Shown in pieces: positions 7,841 to 17,198 of a stretch of 64,000 bases of DNA (position 1 is the first letter of the stretch; the number at the start of each line of letters is the position of its first letter). Position numbers and translations under genes: made by a program. The stretch is from Candidatus Obscuribacterales bacterium (GTDB lineage Bacteria > Cyanobacteriota > Vampirovibrionia > Obscuribacterales > Obscuribacteraceae). The stretch is taken from NCBI GenBank assembly GCA_019637435.1, contig JAHBVO010000004.1, positions 434,001 through 498,000 of the forward strand, given 5' to 3'. The notes beneath the pieces were generated by a model. The model saw only the letters and a program-made list of their open reading frames with translations, searched no databases and was not told where the DNA came from.

Positions 7841-10800
7841 ATGGCAAATCCGTTTGAAACACCTGAAAAACCAGCCGCCGACGACAAGGGCATAGCCCCG
7901 ACCGGCAAGCTCAGCGACGAAGCACGCGAGTCTTTGATGACGACGCTGTCACTGACACAGCAGCGCCACGACAACCAGCGCGCCGGCGCAAATGCTTTCG
8001 ATCTCGTGGGCGAAGCCGGCTACACGGCACTCTACCAGGGTCTGCAGGCTCCGGTTAAGTCACTCGGTCAGATTGCAGATAAGGCTCTCAATTCCGCCAA
8101 TATTAAAACCAACATCGCCGACGCCGTTGATGTAATGCCGGCTCCCGAACATGAAAAGTTCGGTACTGCTCGCTGGCATGCGCAGCAGATCGGTGGCGGT
8201 CTGGGTATGATTGCACCTTTTGTTGCTACCAAAGGTCTTCTAGCTAAGTCCGGTTTATCTTTCGCGGCGAAAACCGAAGCAGGCGTCCTTGCCAGTTCCC
8301 GACTCATGTCGGTCGCGAACGCCGGTTTGATAGCCGATGGCGCGGCGGCAGGCTTCGCATATGACTTCCTGCTGAGACCGGTCGAGCAGCAAGACATGAA
8401 TAAATTCTGGGAGACCCGCACCAAACACGGTATCACAGGCGCAGCGACCTTCGGTACGCTCACTGCCGGCAGTGTTGGTCTTCGTCATCTCACTCGTCCG
8501 TTGGCTGGCGCCATAGCAGAAGCACCCGGTGCGGTTAAGGTCGCCAATGATGTTTTGCATGGCGCATTGCCAGGCGTTCCTGCCGGTCTAGTCAATGCCG
8601 ACGTCAATGCCAGGTTGACTCAGGGCCGATGGGCTACCAATCAGGAACGCTTCGAAGGCATGTATACCATGACGTTCGCCGGCGGTGCGCTGGGCGGCAT
8701 GCATCGCATACCCGGATCTGAGGTTCCGCTTTCTGAGATTGCAAAGGCGTATTCGTCACGCAGGGCCGGACAGACAAATCTTGAGTCAATGCTGGCTGAG
8801 CGTGCTAAAACCACAACTACCGACGGCAAGGCACCAAGCACCACAGGCGATGGCGCTCCAGTGAAAGGCAGTTTGCTGGGCGGTCCGCGTGAATCGGGTT
8901 CTAGCTCCAGACGGCTTGTAGGCGGTCTCGCGCTCGGTCGAGCCATGGCGAGCGGCGACAAGGTTGAAGGTTGGACTCCGGAGATTCCACCCGAGCGAGT
9001 GACACCAGGCGAAAAGCCGCCCGCAGAGGTCAAAGCAGAGGCGGAAGTTGTTGTGCCTCCGAAGGAAACGGCCGGAGTCTCTAAAGAAATCGAAGGTGTT
9101 GCGAAACCTGTTGAAACAGAAGCTGTTGCGAAGCCGACTGAAACGGACAGCGCCGGCAAGCCTGTCGATGCACCAGAGAAAGTTGCCGCTCCTGTGGAAA
9201 CCGAGATCTCTGTTCCGAAAGGACTGGAGCAGGCTCTTGAAAAAGGTGTGAACCTGGCGTTTGAAGCTTCGGATGCAAATTGCACGCCTGCACAAGTGAA
9301 ACAATTTTTTGAGTTCGCTCGCAGCCCTGAAGGGCAGGCGCTCAAAGAATCGATGTCGCAAGTCGCGAAGAGTTACGCCGACGATCCTCGTATGATGACT
9401 TTGATTCGCGAGGCATACTTGCCGCCTGAAGGCGTCGAGCATCGCGTAATCGAAGGCGACATCAAATTGAAAACACCCGGCGCTACCGTAGATCAGTATC
9501 AGCGTTGGGCGCAGTTTATGCAAACCGTACGCGAGATGCCTCAAGACGTTGATGGTTACATCAATTTCCGTCACGATGTCTTCAGATGGCTCAACGAAAA
9601 CAAAGACTTACACGATTGGGCTCGTCAATATGGTGAACAGAATCGATACAGCAAGATAGCAGGACCCCTGGACTACTATTTCGGAACAAGCAATCTGAGC
9701 CGGTTTGTAGACGTCGCCGATGGAAAGATTGCAGCGAACGTCGGACCGAAAGCCGCAGAATCTTCCTCAGTCGTGAACGAAGGCGGTGCCGTTCAACCAC
9801 GAATCAGATTGGACCTGACTCCCGAGCAGGCTCGTGAGGGAGCGGTTGTGAACCAGTTCAATGACGGTCTGGCCAGACTCGGCAACCTCGACGTCAATGG
9901 TATTGCAAGTGGTGTTAAACCGTTTGTCGAAACCGAAGGAGTTGCCGGTCGCACTCCCGAGTCCGAAAGAACCAGACTTCAGCTGGAAACTCCCGAGGCT
10001 GCCCGTATAGCCAGCGCTGAGAATCCCGCCAAAGTGATGGAACAGCGGATGGAAGCGTTCGAAAAATCGCCCGCTTCACGCAAGAAAATCGAAGCAATGT
10101 TGTTGTCCGAAAAGTTCGGCGATATGACTACCGAACAATTTGCTAAATGGCTGGACTACGCTTACGCGAAGCCGGAAGGTGCCACCAGTAATAGTGCCAC
10201 AAATTTGCGTTCACTGTGGGTCGGTGGCCGTGACGCCTTGCTTTCACCACAAGTTGCCGAAGCTTACAGGCAGTATCGGTTCGGCGAGACGACTCCTGAA
10301 GGTGCTACTCCTCCGCCCTCACTCGAGGCAATTCGACAATTTTTGAGCGCTCCGAAAACTGGAGAGACTCCAGAGTTTAGCGAGTGGGCAAGGTTCTATG
10401 TCGACGCTCGACTTGAACAAGCAAAGGGCAGCGCAGGTCCTGAAGCGCAACCTCACCAAGTTCTTGATGCAGCGCTCCCGCGCTGGTACGTCGAAGGTCT
10501 CAAGGGACAATATGTCACCGATGCAAAGTTTGCTGGTGATGCGCCAACCTACTCCAGCAAATTGCCGGTTGAGCTAGCCGAAGCAATGGAAGCGGCGCGA
10601 CAAACACAGCCACCTAAGAGACCACGTTCTGACGGTAAACCTGAGAGAGAGTTCAAACCACCGACCAATGATGCCGGTTTCCGCCTGACGAAACTGGAAG
10701 AGTTGATGCAGGTTCAAGACCCTATTATTCGCGACAATCTGCTGCGCCTTGGCGCTCAAGATCAAACCGTGCTTCGCAACATCTTGCAAAAGCTCGATCC

Positions 10801-11890
10801 TGAGCGGGCCGCGCCCGAGTACAGAGAGTTGCTGCAAAACGTATTGCCAACGACAAAAAACATTGGCGACGTCAAAATTTTGCTCGACGCCATTTTCTTC
10901 GGCAACAAAAATCATCGCACCGACAACGGCAGTCAGTTGACGAAAGCGCATCAACAGCTCGCAATGGCAGTCGCTGAGAATCTGGTTCCGCAGGGCAATC
11001 CACACTTCGAGAGAACCCAGCAAATCGTAAACGACATGATTGCTGGTAAGATTCGTGACCCCAGACCGCCGCGAGACTTTGGCGACGGTGGCGGACGCAA
11101 TTTTGGCGGCAAAGATGGTGGAAAGGACGGTGGACGAGATGGCGGTCGCGGCGGACGCGACGGCGGTCGTGATTCGAGAGGGGAGAACCGCGACGTCCCA
11201 AAGCCTGAGGGCGACAAAACTGTCGCCCATCAAACCGGTTCCAGAACAGCTAAAATCCTTGCCGAGCCTCCGAGACCTCCGGAAACGGTGGTAGCGGCTC
11301 AACCAAAAGTCGTGAAACCGGTGGAAACGACAACCGCGAAGCCACCGGAAGTTGAACAAGTTGCTCCAGCTGACATAATTCCTGAGAGCCAGAAGGGACC
11401 ATCAGTGGTGTCTGAAACGGTTCTCACGCCGGAGCAGGCGCAACCAGCCGAGCGCCTTTCGGCAGCCTCTGAGCGTCCAGCAACCGAGCTGGAACGACCG
11501 GGCACGGAGACAGATCGTTCCGCGACCGAGTTGCAACGAACGGCAACAGAGAAGGAGGTTTCGTCTCAAACGAGCCGTGACATCTCATCACTCAAACACG
11601 GACAGAAAGTCAAAGTTGATGGAAAGGACGCCATCTTCATCGCGGCGGATGCTGGAACGGGAGAGGCCATAGTCCGGTCCGGTAAACCCACTCAGCCGAA
11701 AGAGCAGTTTTACAATGCTAAGCTGTTCGACAAGTTGAAACTGCAAGAAGTAGGAAAGGATAGCGGCACGAATCGGACAATTTACCGCGACGGGGACGGC
11801 AAGTTTTACGAGGTTCGTGTCCACGGATCCGGTTATATGACCGCTTTGCGGACCGAATATCGCGCAGTAAAGCCCGGCGATGTCAAGTGA
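7841..11890 (+). CDS. Very long low-complexity protein of unknown function
   Basis: 1349 residues, with no signal peptide. An Ala/Gly-rich N-terminal part (about 50-260) holds several mildly hydrophobic helices (GGGLGMIAPFVATKGLLA, GAATFGTLTAGSVGLRHL). A Glu/Val/Pro-rich linker covers about 380-460. A helical middle (about 465-1050) has repeated W-bearing segments such as EFSEWARFYVDARLEQA. A Gly/Arg/Asp-rich stretch (about 1085-1130, RGG-like) follows, then a Pro/Thr/Glu-rich linker. A short C-terminal beta domain begins about 1245 (GQKVKVDGKDAIFIAAD). No known family. The RGG-like part could bind nucleic acid or drive assembly, which is speculation. Confidence 0.75.
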   Translation: MANPFETPEKPAADDKGIAPTGKLSDEARESLMTTLSLTQQRHDNQRAGANAFDLVGEAGYTALYQGLQAPVKSLGQIADKALNSANIKTNIADAVDVMPAPEHEKFGTARWHAQQIGGGLGMIAPFVATKGLLAKSGLSFAAKTEAGVLASSRLMSVANAGLIADGAAAGFAYDFLLRPVEQQDMNKFWETRTKHGITGAATFGTLTAGSVGLRHLTRPLAGAIAEAPGAVKVANDVLHGALPGVPAGLVNADVNARLTQGRWATNQERFEGMYTMTFAGGALGGMHRIPGSEVPLSEIAKAYSSRRAGQTNLESMLAERAKTTTTDGKAPSTTGDGAPVKGSLLGGPRESGSSSRRLVGGLALGRAMASGDKVEGWTPEIPPERVTPGEKPPAEVKAEAEVVVPPKETAGVSKEIEGVAKPVETEAVAKPTETDSAGKPVDAPEKVAAPVETEISVPKGLEQALEKGVNLAFEASDANCTPAQVKQFFEFARSPEGQALKESMSQVAKSYADDPRMMTLIREAYLPPEGVEHRVIEGDIKLKTPGATVDQYQRWAQFMQTVREMPQDVDGYINFRHDVFRWLNENKDLHDWARQYGEQNRYSKIAGPLDYYFGTSNLSRFVDVADGKIAANVGPKAAESSSVVNEGGAVQPRIRLDLTPEQAREGAVVNQFNDGLARLGNLDVNGIASGVKPFVETEGVAGRTPESERTRLQLETPEAARIASAENPAKVMEQRMEAFEKSPASRKKIEAMLLSEKFGDMTTEQFAKWLDYAYAKPEGATSNSATNLRSLWVGGRDALLSPQVAEAYRQYRFGETTPEGATPPPSLEAIRQFLSAPKTGETPEFSEWARFYVDARLEQAKGSAGPEAQPHQVLDAALPRWYVEGLKGQYVTDAKFAGDAPTYSSKLPVELAEAMEAARQTQPPKRPRSDGKPEREFKPPTNDAGFRLTKLEELMQVQDPIIRDNLLRLGAQDQTVLRNILQKLDPERAAPEYRELLQNVLPTTKNIGDVKILLDAIFFGNKNHRTDNGSQLTKAHQQLAMAVAENLVPQGNPHFERTQQIVNDMIAGKIRDPRPPRDFGDGGGRNFGGKDGGKDGGRDGGRGGRDGGRDSRGENRDVPKPEGDKTVAHQTGSRTAKILAEPPRPPETVVAAQPKVVKPVETTTAKPPEVEQVAPADIIPESQKGPSVVSETVLTPEQAQPAERLSAASERPATELERPGTETDRSATELQRTATEKEVSSQTSRDISSLKHGQKVKVDGKDAIFIAADAGTGEAIVRSGKPTQPKEQFYNAKLFDKLKLQEVGKDSGTNRTIYRDGDGKFYEVRVHGSGYMTALRTEYRAVKPGDVK

Positions 11891-11924
11891 GACTGTTTGC
11901 GAATTCTTGAAGTTCACCCTGACG

Positions 11925-11958
11925 ATCACCCTGGTGAAAAATTGCACCTTCGGGTGAT
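11925..11958. terminator. Nested hairpin after the 1349-residue gene
   Basis: Arms ATCACCC (11925-11931) and GGGTGAT (11952-11958) pair perfectly, and an inner GGTG/CACC pair lies inside. It begins 35 bases after the stop codon. There is no strong U run, so it may be a weak or Rho-aided terminator, or an RNA-stability hairpin. The same arms recur as a tighter palindrome at 29437-29454. Confidence 0.4.
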
Positions 11959-12182
11959 AACCCTCTGGTGGGATTGCGGGCAACTCGCAGGCCGGTCAAA
12001 ATGGAAAGAGACGAGCTTTCAGGCAATAACTCCAGAACGTTTCTTCTGTTCGTGACCGGACTCCAAATGCCCGGCTAGATTAAATTTGCGGGATTTGCAT
12101 TAGATTGGCAGAAATTATCTGCCTGGGTCGAAGACGTGCGAATATTCGTGTGGTAACTTCGAAGGAGAGTCAAGCATTTGGT

Positions 12183-12905
12183 ATGGTAGAAGTCACTGAT
12201 CCTATGAGCGATAGTAGCGAACCAGGTCGCATATTAATTGCTGACGATCATGAGATAGTTCGTGTCGGCTTGCGACTGATCATTGAGGAATGGGGCGACT
12301 ATGAAGTCGTCGGCGAAGCCGCAAACGGTAAACAGGCTGTGGCGGAGACCGCGCAGCACAAACCCGACATTGTTTTCATGGACGTCGCAATGCCTGTAAT
12401 GGATGGCATTGAAGCAACCCACGTGATTAAGCGCGAACATGAGAACGTACGCGTAGTGATGCTAACAGCCGACCGTGCACCTGACACGGTGTTTGCTTGT
12501 CTGGCATCCGGCGCGCAGGGATACTGTTTGAAGGAGATCTCGGCCGAGCGTCTTCACGCTGGGGTTTCATGTGTTCGACTTGGAGATCTGTGGTTGGATC
12601 AGGAAGTGGCTGCCACCATATCTGATATCATCTCCAGCACCGGATTCAAGTTTAAACCAAAGGGCCGTCGGCCGCCCAAAAAGTCCGAAGATGCGCCGAT
12701 CTCAGATATCAACTTGAGTGCTCGTGAACTCGAGATTCTCGACTTGATAGTCAAAGGTCTATCGAACGCGGAGATCGCCGAGAGAATCTTCGTAACTAAA
12801 GACACCGTCAAAACCCACGTCAGCCACATCCTCCGAAAACTTTCCGCCTGCGACCGCACGCAAGCCGCGGTGAAGGCTTTGCGTGAGGGGCTCGTGCAAC
12901 GGTGA
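12183..12905 (+). CDS. NarL/FixJ-family response regulator
   Basis: 240 residues from ATG 12183, or 233 from ATG 12204. The receiver begins RILIADDHEIVRVGLRL, with phospho-acceptor Asp in VFMDVAMPVMDG. The C-terminal LuxR-type helix-turn-helix reads LSARELEILDLIVKGLSNAE then TKDTVKTHVSHILRKL. A proline/lysine-rich linker joins them. Its stop overlaps the GTG start of the next gene (GTGA), so regulator and histidine kinase are translationally coupled, a strong sign of a cognate pair. A GGAG motif lies about 13 bases before 12183, so the start is moderately certain. Confidence 0.93.
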   Translation: MVEVTDPMSDSSEPGRILIADDHEIVRVGLRLIIEEWGDYEVVGEAANGKQAVAETAQHKPDIVFMDVAMPVMDGIEATHVIKREHENVRVVMLTADRAPDTVFACLASGAQGYCLKEISAERLHAGVSCVRLGDLWLDQEVAATISDIISSTGFKFKPKGRRPPKKSEDAPISDINLSARELEILDLIVKGLSNAEIAERIFVTKDTVKTHVSHILRKLSACDRTQAAVKALREGLVQR

Positions 12906-14857
12906 ACATCCTACTCATTACCCCAAACACGTCGCTGATTTCGACGGTCAAGCATACTCTGAAGAAATACTCTCCTGGAGACCGGCTTTTTATCGCACGC
13001 AACGCGAATGATGGTATCGAGTATCTAAATAAGTCTCTCAACTCGCAGCTTGATTTGATTCCGGCTCTCACAATAATCGATCTCGATTCGCCTGAGACCA
13101 ATGGACTTTACCTGATTCAGCGTGTCACTACCGACCTGAATATTCAGGGAATGCAGGTCGCGGTTTTTACTTCGCCGCTCAGCGAACCTGACGCGCAGCG
13201 GTTTGAAAAATTGGATATCGATTATGTGGTGGAGGCGCCGATCGACCATCAAAAAGTTCAGGAAACTTTGGAAGCCGCTTCTGGTGAAACTGATATCGAA
13301 GATGATGAGCCGGCGAGCAGTAGCAGTGGCGCGACCCCTTACAGGCAGCCAAAAATTCGAGTTCTCGATTCTGAGTTTCGGCAAGTACTTGTAATCGAAG
13401 GTTCCGCCGCAGAACGCAAGCGCATGCTTAAAGGTTTGAATCATGGTGGTTTGATTACCTTCGATTTTGCCACAAGTTGGAGCGTGGGCAAGCGAAAGTT
13501 CAAGGGCGACAACTACAGCGCAGTGATACTGGCTGTTGAAGAATCCGACTCTGAGAAGATGGTGGAATTGCTCACCAGTTCGGAGGAGCATAAGAGCACT
13601 CCCGTTATAGCCATTGTGGATCCTGGTAATGAGCATCTTGGAAAAGCTGCTGTTCTTGCCGGCGCGAAACTTTTTGTCGTTCGCGATTCCGGAAACTACC
13701 TGGCGATCTTGAACGAGATGCTTGTGAATATGGTCGAGCGTCGACGTTTGGAGATACTTATAAATAGAGCAAACGACGCCGATAAGGAAATGCTCCGAGA
13801 TGTTATCGAAAGAGCGCCACTAATGATGGTGCGAATCGATGAAGCATTCTCGATAAAGGATTGCAACGAGAGTTTCGCTAGCGCGTGCAAGTCCCTTCGC
13901 CATTCTCTGGTCGGCAAGCACATTTTCGACATCTTGCCGGATCTCGAAGTGCTGCCGATGATATCGGTTCTCGAAGAACGCCTTCCGTACAGTCGCGATA
14001 GTTTCCGCATGAAAACAATCGGTCAAACACATACCGCGACGACTTACTGGGATTTTCACGTTTGGTCAATCAGGAAGTCGATTATTTCCGGACAGGAGGC
14101 GATGTTGATTGCCTCGGATGTTTCCGGGCGTGTCGAGCTGGAACTGCAACGCGAGCGGTTTGTCGCCGCACTTGCGCATGACATTCGCAATCCGCTCGTC
14201 GGTGGACAGCGCGTCATCGACTCTATTTTGAACGGCAAGCATGGAGAGGTCGAGCCACCGCGCGCGAAGCAGCTCATCATCGCCCTTAATAAAAGCAATC
14301 AGTCCCTGTTGCTTATGCTGAGCAACTTGATAGACGTTTATAAGTATGAAACGTCTTCTATGAATCTGCAGTTCAGAAAGCTCAATCTGCCGGAGCTTGT
14401 GCGCGAGCAAATTCAGGAAGTGCGGCACGTTGCAAGCACAATTGACGTAGAGATCGAGGAGAATATTGCTGAAAACATCCCGGAAGTTCCTGGCGATATC
14501 AATTCGATTCGCAGACTGCTGATGAATTTGTTGCACAACGCGATCAAGTATTGCTCACCCGGCACGAAAATCGAGGTGCGACTTTACGCTATTGGTCCGA
14601 CATTTGTATCACTTCGGATTAAGAACTCGGGAAGTCCGATCGCGGCAGAGAAAATGCGCTCGCTCTTCCGCAGTGTTGTGGACGGTGTTCCGATTCGACA
14701 CGGGTCGGGACTTGGATTGTATCTGTGTCGCAAAATAATTGAGGCGCACAGCGCGAGCATCGATTGCCAGAGCACCTCCAGTGGTATCACCGAGTTGCGC
14801 GTTAACTTCAACATTATCGAAAAGAACGAACCTGATTCACACAGTGTCGCGGGCTAG
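12902..14857 (+). CDS. Histidine kinase with two pseudo-receiver domains and a PAS-like domain
   Basis: 651 residues, GTG start overlapping the previous stop. Residues 1-125 fold like a receiver (D60 kept in LTIIDLDSP, but the acidic pair is missing). Residues about 160-280 look like a second receiver with no acceptor Asp (VILAVEES). A PAS-like segment spans about 300-415. The phospho-acceptor is H426 in ALAHDIRNPLVGG. The ATPase domain has LLMNLLHNAIKYCSPG (N box) and GSGLGLYLCRKIIEAHSA (G box). No membrane helix, so it senses in the cytoplasm. Probably phosphorylates the NarL-type regulator encoded just upstream. N-terminal pseudo-receivers are unusual for this enzyme class. Confidence 0.9.
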   Translation: MNILLITPNTSLISTVKHTLKKYSPGDRLFIARNANDGIEYLNKSLNSQLDLIPALTIIDLDSPETNGLYLIQRVTTDLNIQGMQVAVFTSPLSEPDAQRFEKLDIDYVVEAPIDHQKVQETLEAASGETDIEDDEPASSSSGATPYRQPKIRVLDSEFRQVLVIEGSAAERKRMLKGLNHGGLITFDFATSWSVGKRKFKGDNYSAVILAVEESDSEKMVELLTSSEEHKSTPVIAIVDPGNEHLGKAAVLAGAKLFVVRDSGNYLAILNEMLVNMVERRRLEILINRANDADKEMLRDVIERAPLMMVRIDEAFSIKDCNESFASACKSLRHSLVGKHIFDILPDLEVLPMISVLEERLPYSRDSFRMKTIGQTHTATTYWDFHVWSIRKSIISGQEAMLIASDVSGRVELELQRERFVAALAHDIRNPLVGGQRVIDSILNGKHGEVEPPRAKQLIIALNKSNQSLLLMLSNLIDVYKYETSSMNLQFRKLNLPELVREQIQEVRHVASTIDVEIEENIAENIPEVPGDINSIRRLLMNLLHNAIKYCSPGTKIEVRLYAIGPTFVSLRIKNSGSPIAAEKMRSLFRSVVDGVPIRHGSGLGLYLCRKIIEAHSASIDCQSTSSGITELRVNFNIIEKNEPDSHSVAG

Positions 14858-14863
14858 TCCTCA

Positions 14864-15652
14864 ATGCTGCAACCTCGCCCGTATCTCAAGGCTGTTACGA
14901 TTCGCCGACCGGAAGGTGATGCTGGTTTCTCCTATCCGTTTTGCATACCTGCTCTTCGGCACATCGACGAAATCGAGTTTGACAGGGACCTGACCTTTTT
15001 TATTGGCGAAAACGGATCGGGCAAATCGACGCTGCTTGAGGCGATAGCGACAGTAATGGACTTCGGTGCACAGGGCGGAACCGGCAACTTCGAAATCTCT
15101 GACGATAGCGGTCTTTCTAAGCTTCACAACTTCATGCGCCCGCGTCGAAGTTTTCAACGACCGCGCGACAAATTTTTCTTGCGAGCCGAAACCTTTTTCA
15201 ATGTCGGAACCTATTTCGAGGATATGGTGAAAGAGGGAATCGCTCCAGCGGGAATAGTCTACGGTCGCTACGGCGGAAAATCACTTCATCATCGGTCTCA
15301 CGGTGAATCGTTTTTGACCATCCTAAATGAGTCTATTCAAGGCAATGGTCTCTACCTTCTGGATGAGCCAGAGGCGGCATTATCTCCAACACGTCAACTT
15401 GAAGCGTTGGCTCGAATCAATCAGTTGATCTTGAACGAATCGCAATTCATCATCGCGACCCACTCCCCAATCCTGATGGCCTATCCCAATGCGAGAATCT
15501 ATCTATTCGATGATTCTGGAATTCGAGAGGTTGATTACACGGAAACCGAACACTATAAGGTGACCAGAAATTTTTTGAACGATTACGAAAAACAAATCAA
15601 GCAGCTGTTGTCGAGGACGCCACTTCTGGATCTCTTGGATGAGGATGGGTAG
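14864..15652 (+). CDS. AAA/ABC-type ATPase, COG3910-like
   Basis: 262 residues. Walker A is GENGSGKSTLLEAIA, Walker B is LYLLDEPEAALS, and the switch His is in ATHSPILMAYP. The short insert between them and the overall length fit the COG3910 predicted ATPases, stand-alone ABC-like ATPases often seen alone or beside unrelated genes. It begins 6 bases after the kinase stop codon, so the three genes 12183-15652 form one operon. Whether it acts in signalling is unknown. It converges with a small secreted-protein gene 11 bases away. Confidence 0.85.
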   Translation: MLQPRPYLKAVTIRRPEGDAGFSYPFCIPALRHIDEIEFDRDLTFFIGENGSGKSTLLEAIATVMDFGAQGGTGNFEISDDSGLSKLHNFMRPRRSFQRPRDKFFLRAETFFNVGTYFEDMVKEGIAPAGIVYGRYGGKSLHHRSHGESFLTILNESIQGNGLYLLDEPEAALSPTRQLEALARINQLILNESQFIIATHSPILMAYPNARIYLFDDSGIREVDYTETEHYKVTRNFLNDYEKQIKQLLSRTPLLDLLDEDG

Positions 15653-15663
15653 TTCGATCCCGC

Positions 15664-15951
15664 TTAATTGTTAGATGCAACTTTCACTTTTGGTTCTGCG
15701 CTTTCCATCAACCTACCAGCTTCGTCAAAGTCCGCTGCGGCTGCAAGTTCGAGTCCCTTCTTGGAGTTATGAACCCCGCGATCAAGCCACGCGTGAACAT
15801 CGGTTTTGTCTCTCGCTATCGCTTCATTGCAGGCTTCGACGGTCGAATACTTTTGAACGTTGAGGCATTCGGTGTGCGCACCTTCGCATGCCTGTGCTGC
15901 TGACTGCATGAGGACGATAGACAGGAAAACGGCGGGGAGTGATTTCATCAT
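15664..15951 (-). CDS. Small secreted protein, TPR-like
   Basis: 95 residues. A clear signal peptide (about 1-21, LPAVFLSIVLMQSAAQA) is followed by CEGAHTECLNVQKY. The mature part is helical (AWLDRGVHNSKKGLELAAAADF, DEAGRLMES), like one and a half TPR units. Three cysteines in the first third may form a disulfide. No family recognised. Confidence 0.6.
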   Translation of the reverse strand: MMKSLPAVFLSIVLMQSAAQACEGAHTECLNVQKYSTVEACNEAIARDKTDVHAWLDRGVHNSKKGLELAAAADFDEAGRLMESAEPKVKVASNN

Positions 15952-16245
15952 AGTAAATACCTTCAGAGAAAAAAAACTTGCTGGGAAGACGCTAGAGCGC
16001 TTGTTAGCAGTCGATTCATTCAGGAATCGGTTCGATGAAATCAGAATACTGCGGAGATATTACAAAGTTGTTTAGTTCTGCTGCTGTTGAATTCCTCATG
16101 ATTTGGCAATGCTCGAGTACTCAGGTCAAAAGGCGCGAATTTTAAAAGAGGTACGCGATTTGCCCGCGGCAGTCTGAACCCTGACCCATTAGCGCTATCC
16201 GGCCATAAGCCGAAACGCCACATCAGCCTCCTTAATTCCCTTGAT

Positions 16246-16938
16246 TTACTGCGCAACCAGGCGCGCTTGCTCAGGATGTTCGCCCAACCAAATAATCTTG
16301 CCCGTCTTTATATCACGGACACCACCAACAATCAGCACACGTTTTTCATGGACGGCTTTTCTGATGGGTTCGCTACCGCCCAGAAGATCTTCAATCGATT
16401 TCCAGACGTTTTCGTCGATAGCAGCCTCGGCCAGCGCTTCGCCTGTGAGCTCAGGATGTTTGCGCCGCGTAGCTTCTATCGCCGGACGAATCTCCGCCAT
16501 GAGCTTCGGCAAGCTGCCGCTTAACTCAGTGCCTTGCGCTGCCGCATGCACGGCACCGCACTTGGTGTGCCCGAGCACCACTACTAGCGGCGTCTTCAAA
16601 TAATTAACGCCGTACTCCACTGATGCCAACTCCGCCATCTGGCAGACGTTCCCTGCCACGCGGACGATGAAGAGATCGCCGAACGCTTTATCGAAAGCTA
16701 CCTCTACCGGCACCCTCGCGTCGGAACATCCAAGCACTGTCGCGATTGGCCTCTGTCCTTCAACAGCGGTCTTTAGCCGTCGGATCGGATCGATCTTTGG
16801 AAACCGCTGAATCCCGTTCAAGTAGCTCTTGTTCCCTTCCTTCAGTCGCTGAAGAGACTCTTCCGGGCTGGGTTGAGAGAATGCAGGGGCAACTAACAAT
16901 AATCCTGCGAGCACGCCGAGCAATGATTTCGGTAGCAT
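16246..16938 (-). CDS. Beta-class carbonic anhydrase with signal peptide
   Basis: 230 residues. The zinc ligands are C71, H124 and C127 (GCSDARVPVE; VVLGHTKCGAVHAA), with D73/R75 as the catalytic dyad; the fold ends GGVRDIKTGKIIWLG. It catalyses CO2 hydration to bicarbonate. The first 21 residues (SLLGVLAGLLLVAPAFSQ) look like a signal peptide, so the enzyme should act in the periplasm. ATG 16938 was chosen because GGAGAAC lies 3 bases upstream; the frame is open to 17004. Monocistronic. Confidence 0.93.
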   Translation of the reverse strand: MLPKSLLGVLAGLLLVAPAFSQPSPEESLQRLKEGNKSYLNGIQRFPKIDPIRRLKTAVEGQRPIATVLGCSDARVPVEVAFDKAFGDLFIVRVAGNVCQMAELASVEYGVNYLKTPLVVVLGHTKCGAVHAAAQGTELSGSLPKLMAEIRPAIEATRRKHPELTGEALAEAAIDENVWKSIEDLLGGSEPIRKAVHEKRVLIVGGVRDIKTGKIIWLGEHPEQARLVAQ

Positions 16939-17198
16939 TCTGTTCTCCAAATGAAAGTAGAGTTTGCCTGAAAATGTTCTGCCCGATTCGCAGTCATTCT
17001 CCACGCATTGGTTCGTTGCTGTTAATTACTTTTCCATCAGGCTCTTTGGAGATTTTACTAGACGTTAACCGTAGGCACCGCCTGTAGTATCAATCGCATC
17101 CCGCCCTGGAGGTCTAATCCGGCTGACCTGGCTCTAGCGCTATGCTGTTGTATCGCCGACTAAGAATCGAACAGCAGTGATGGATATGCATGGGGGTG

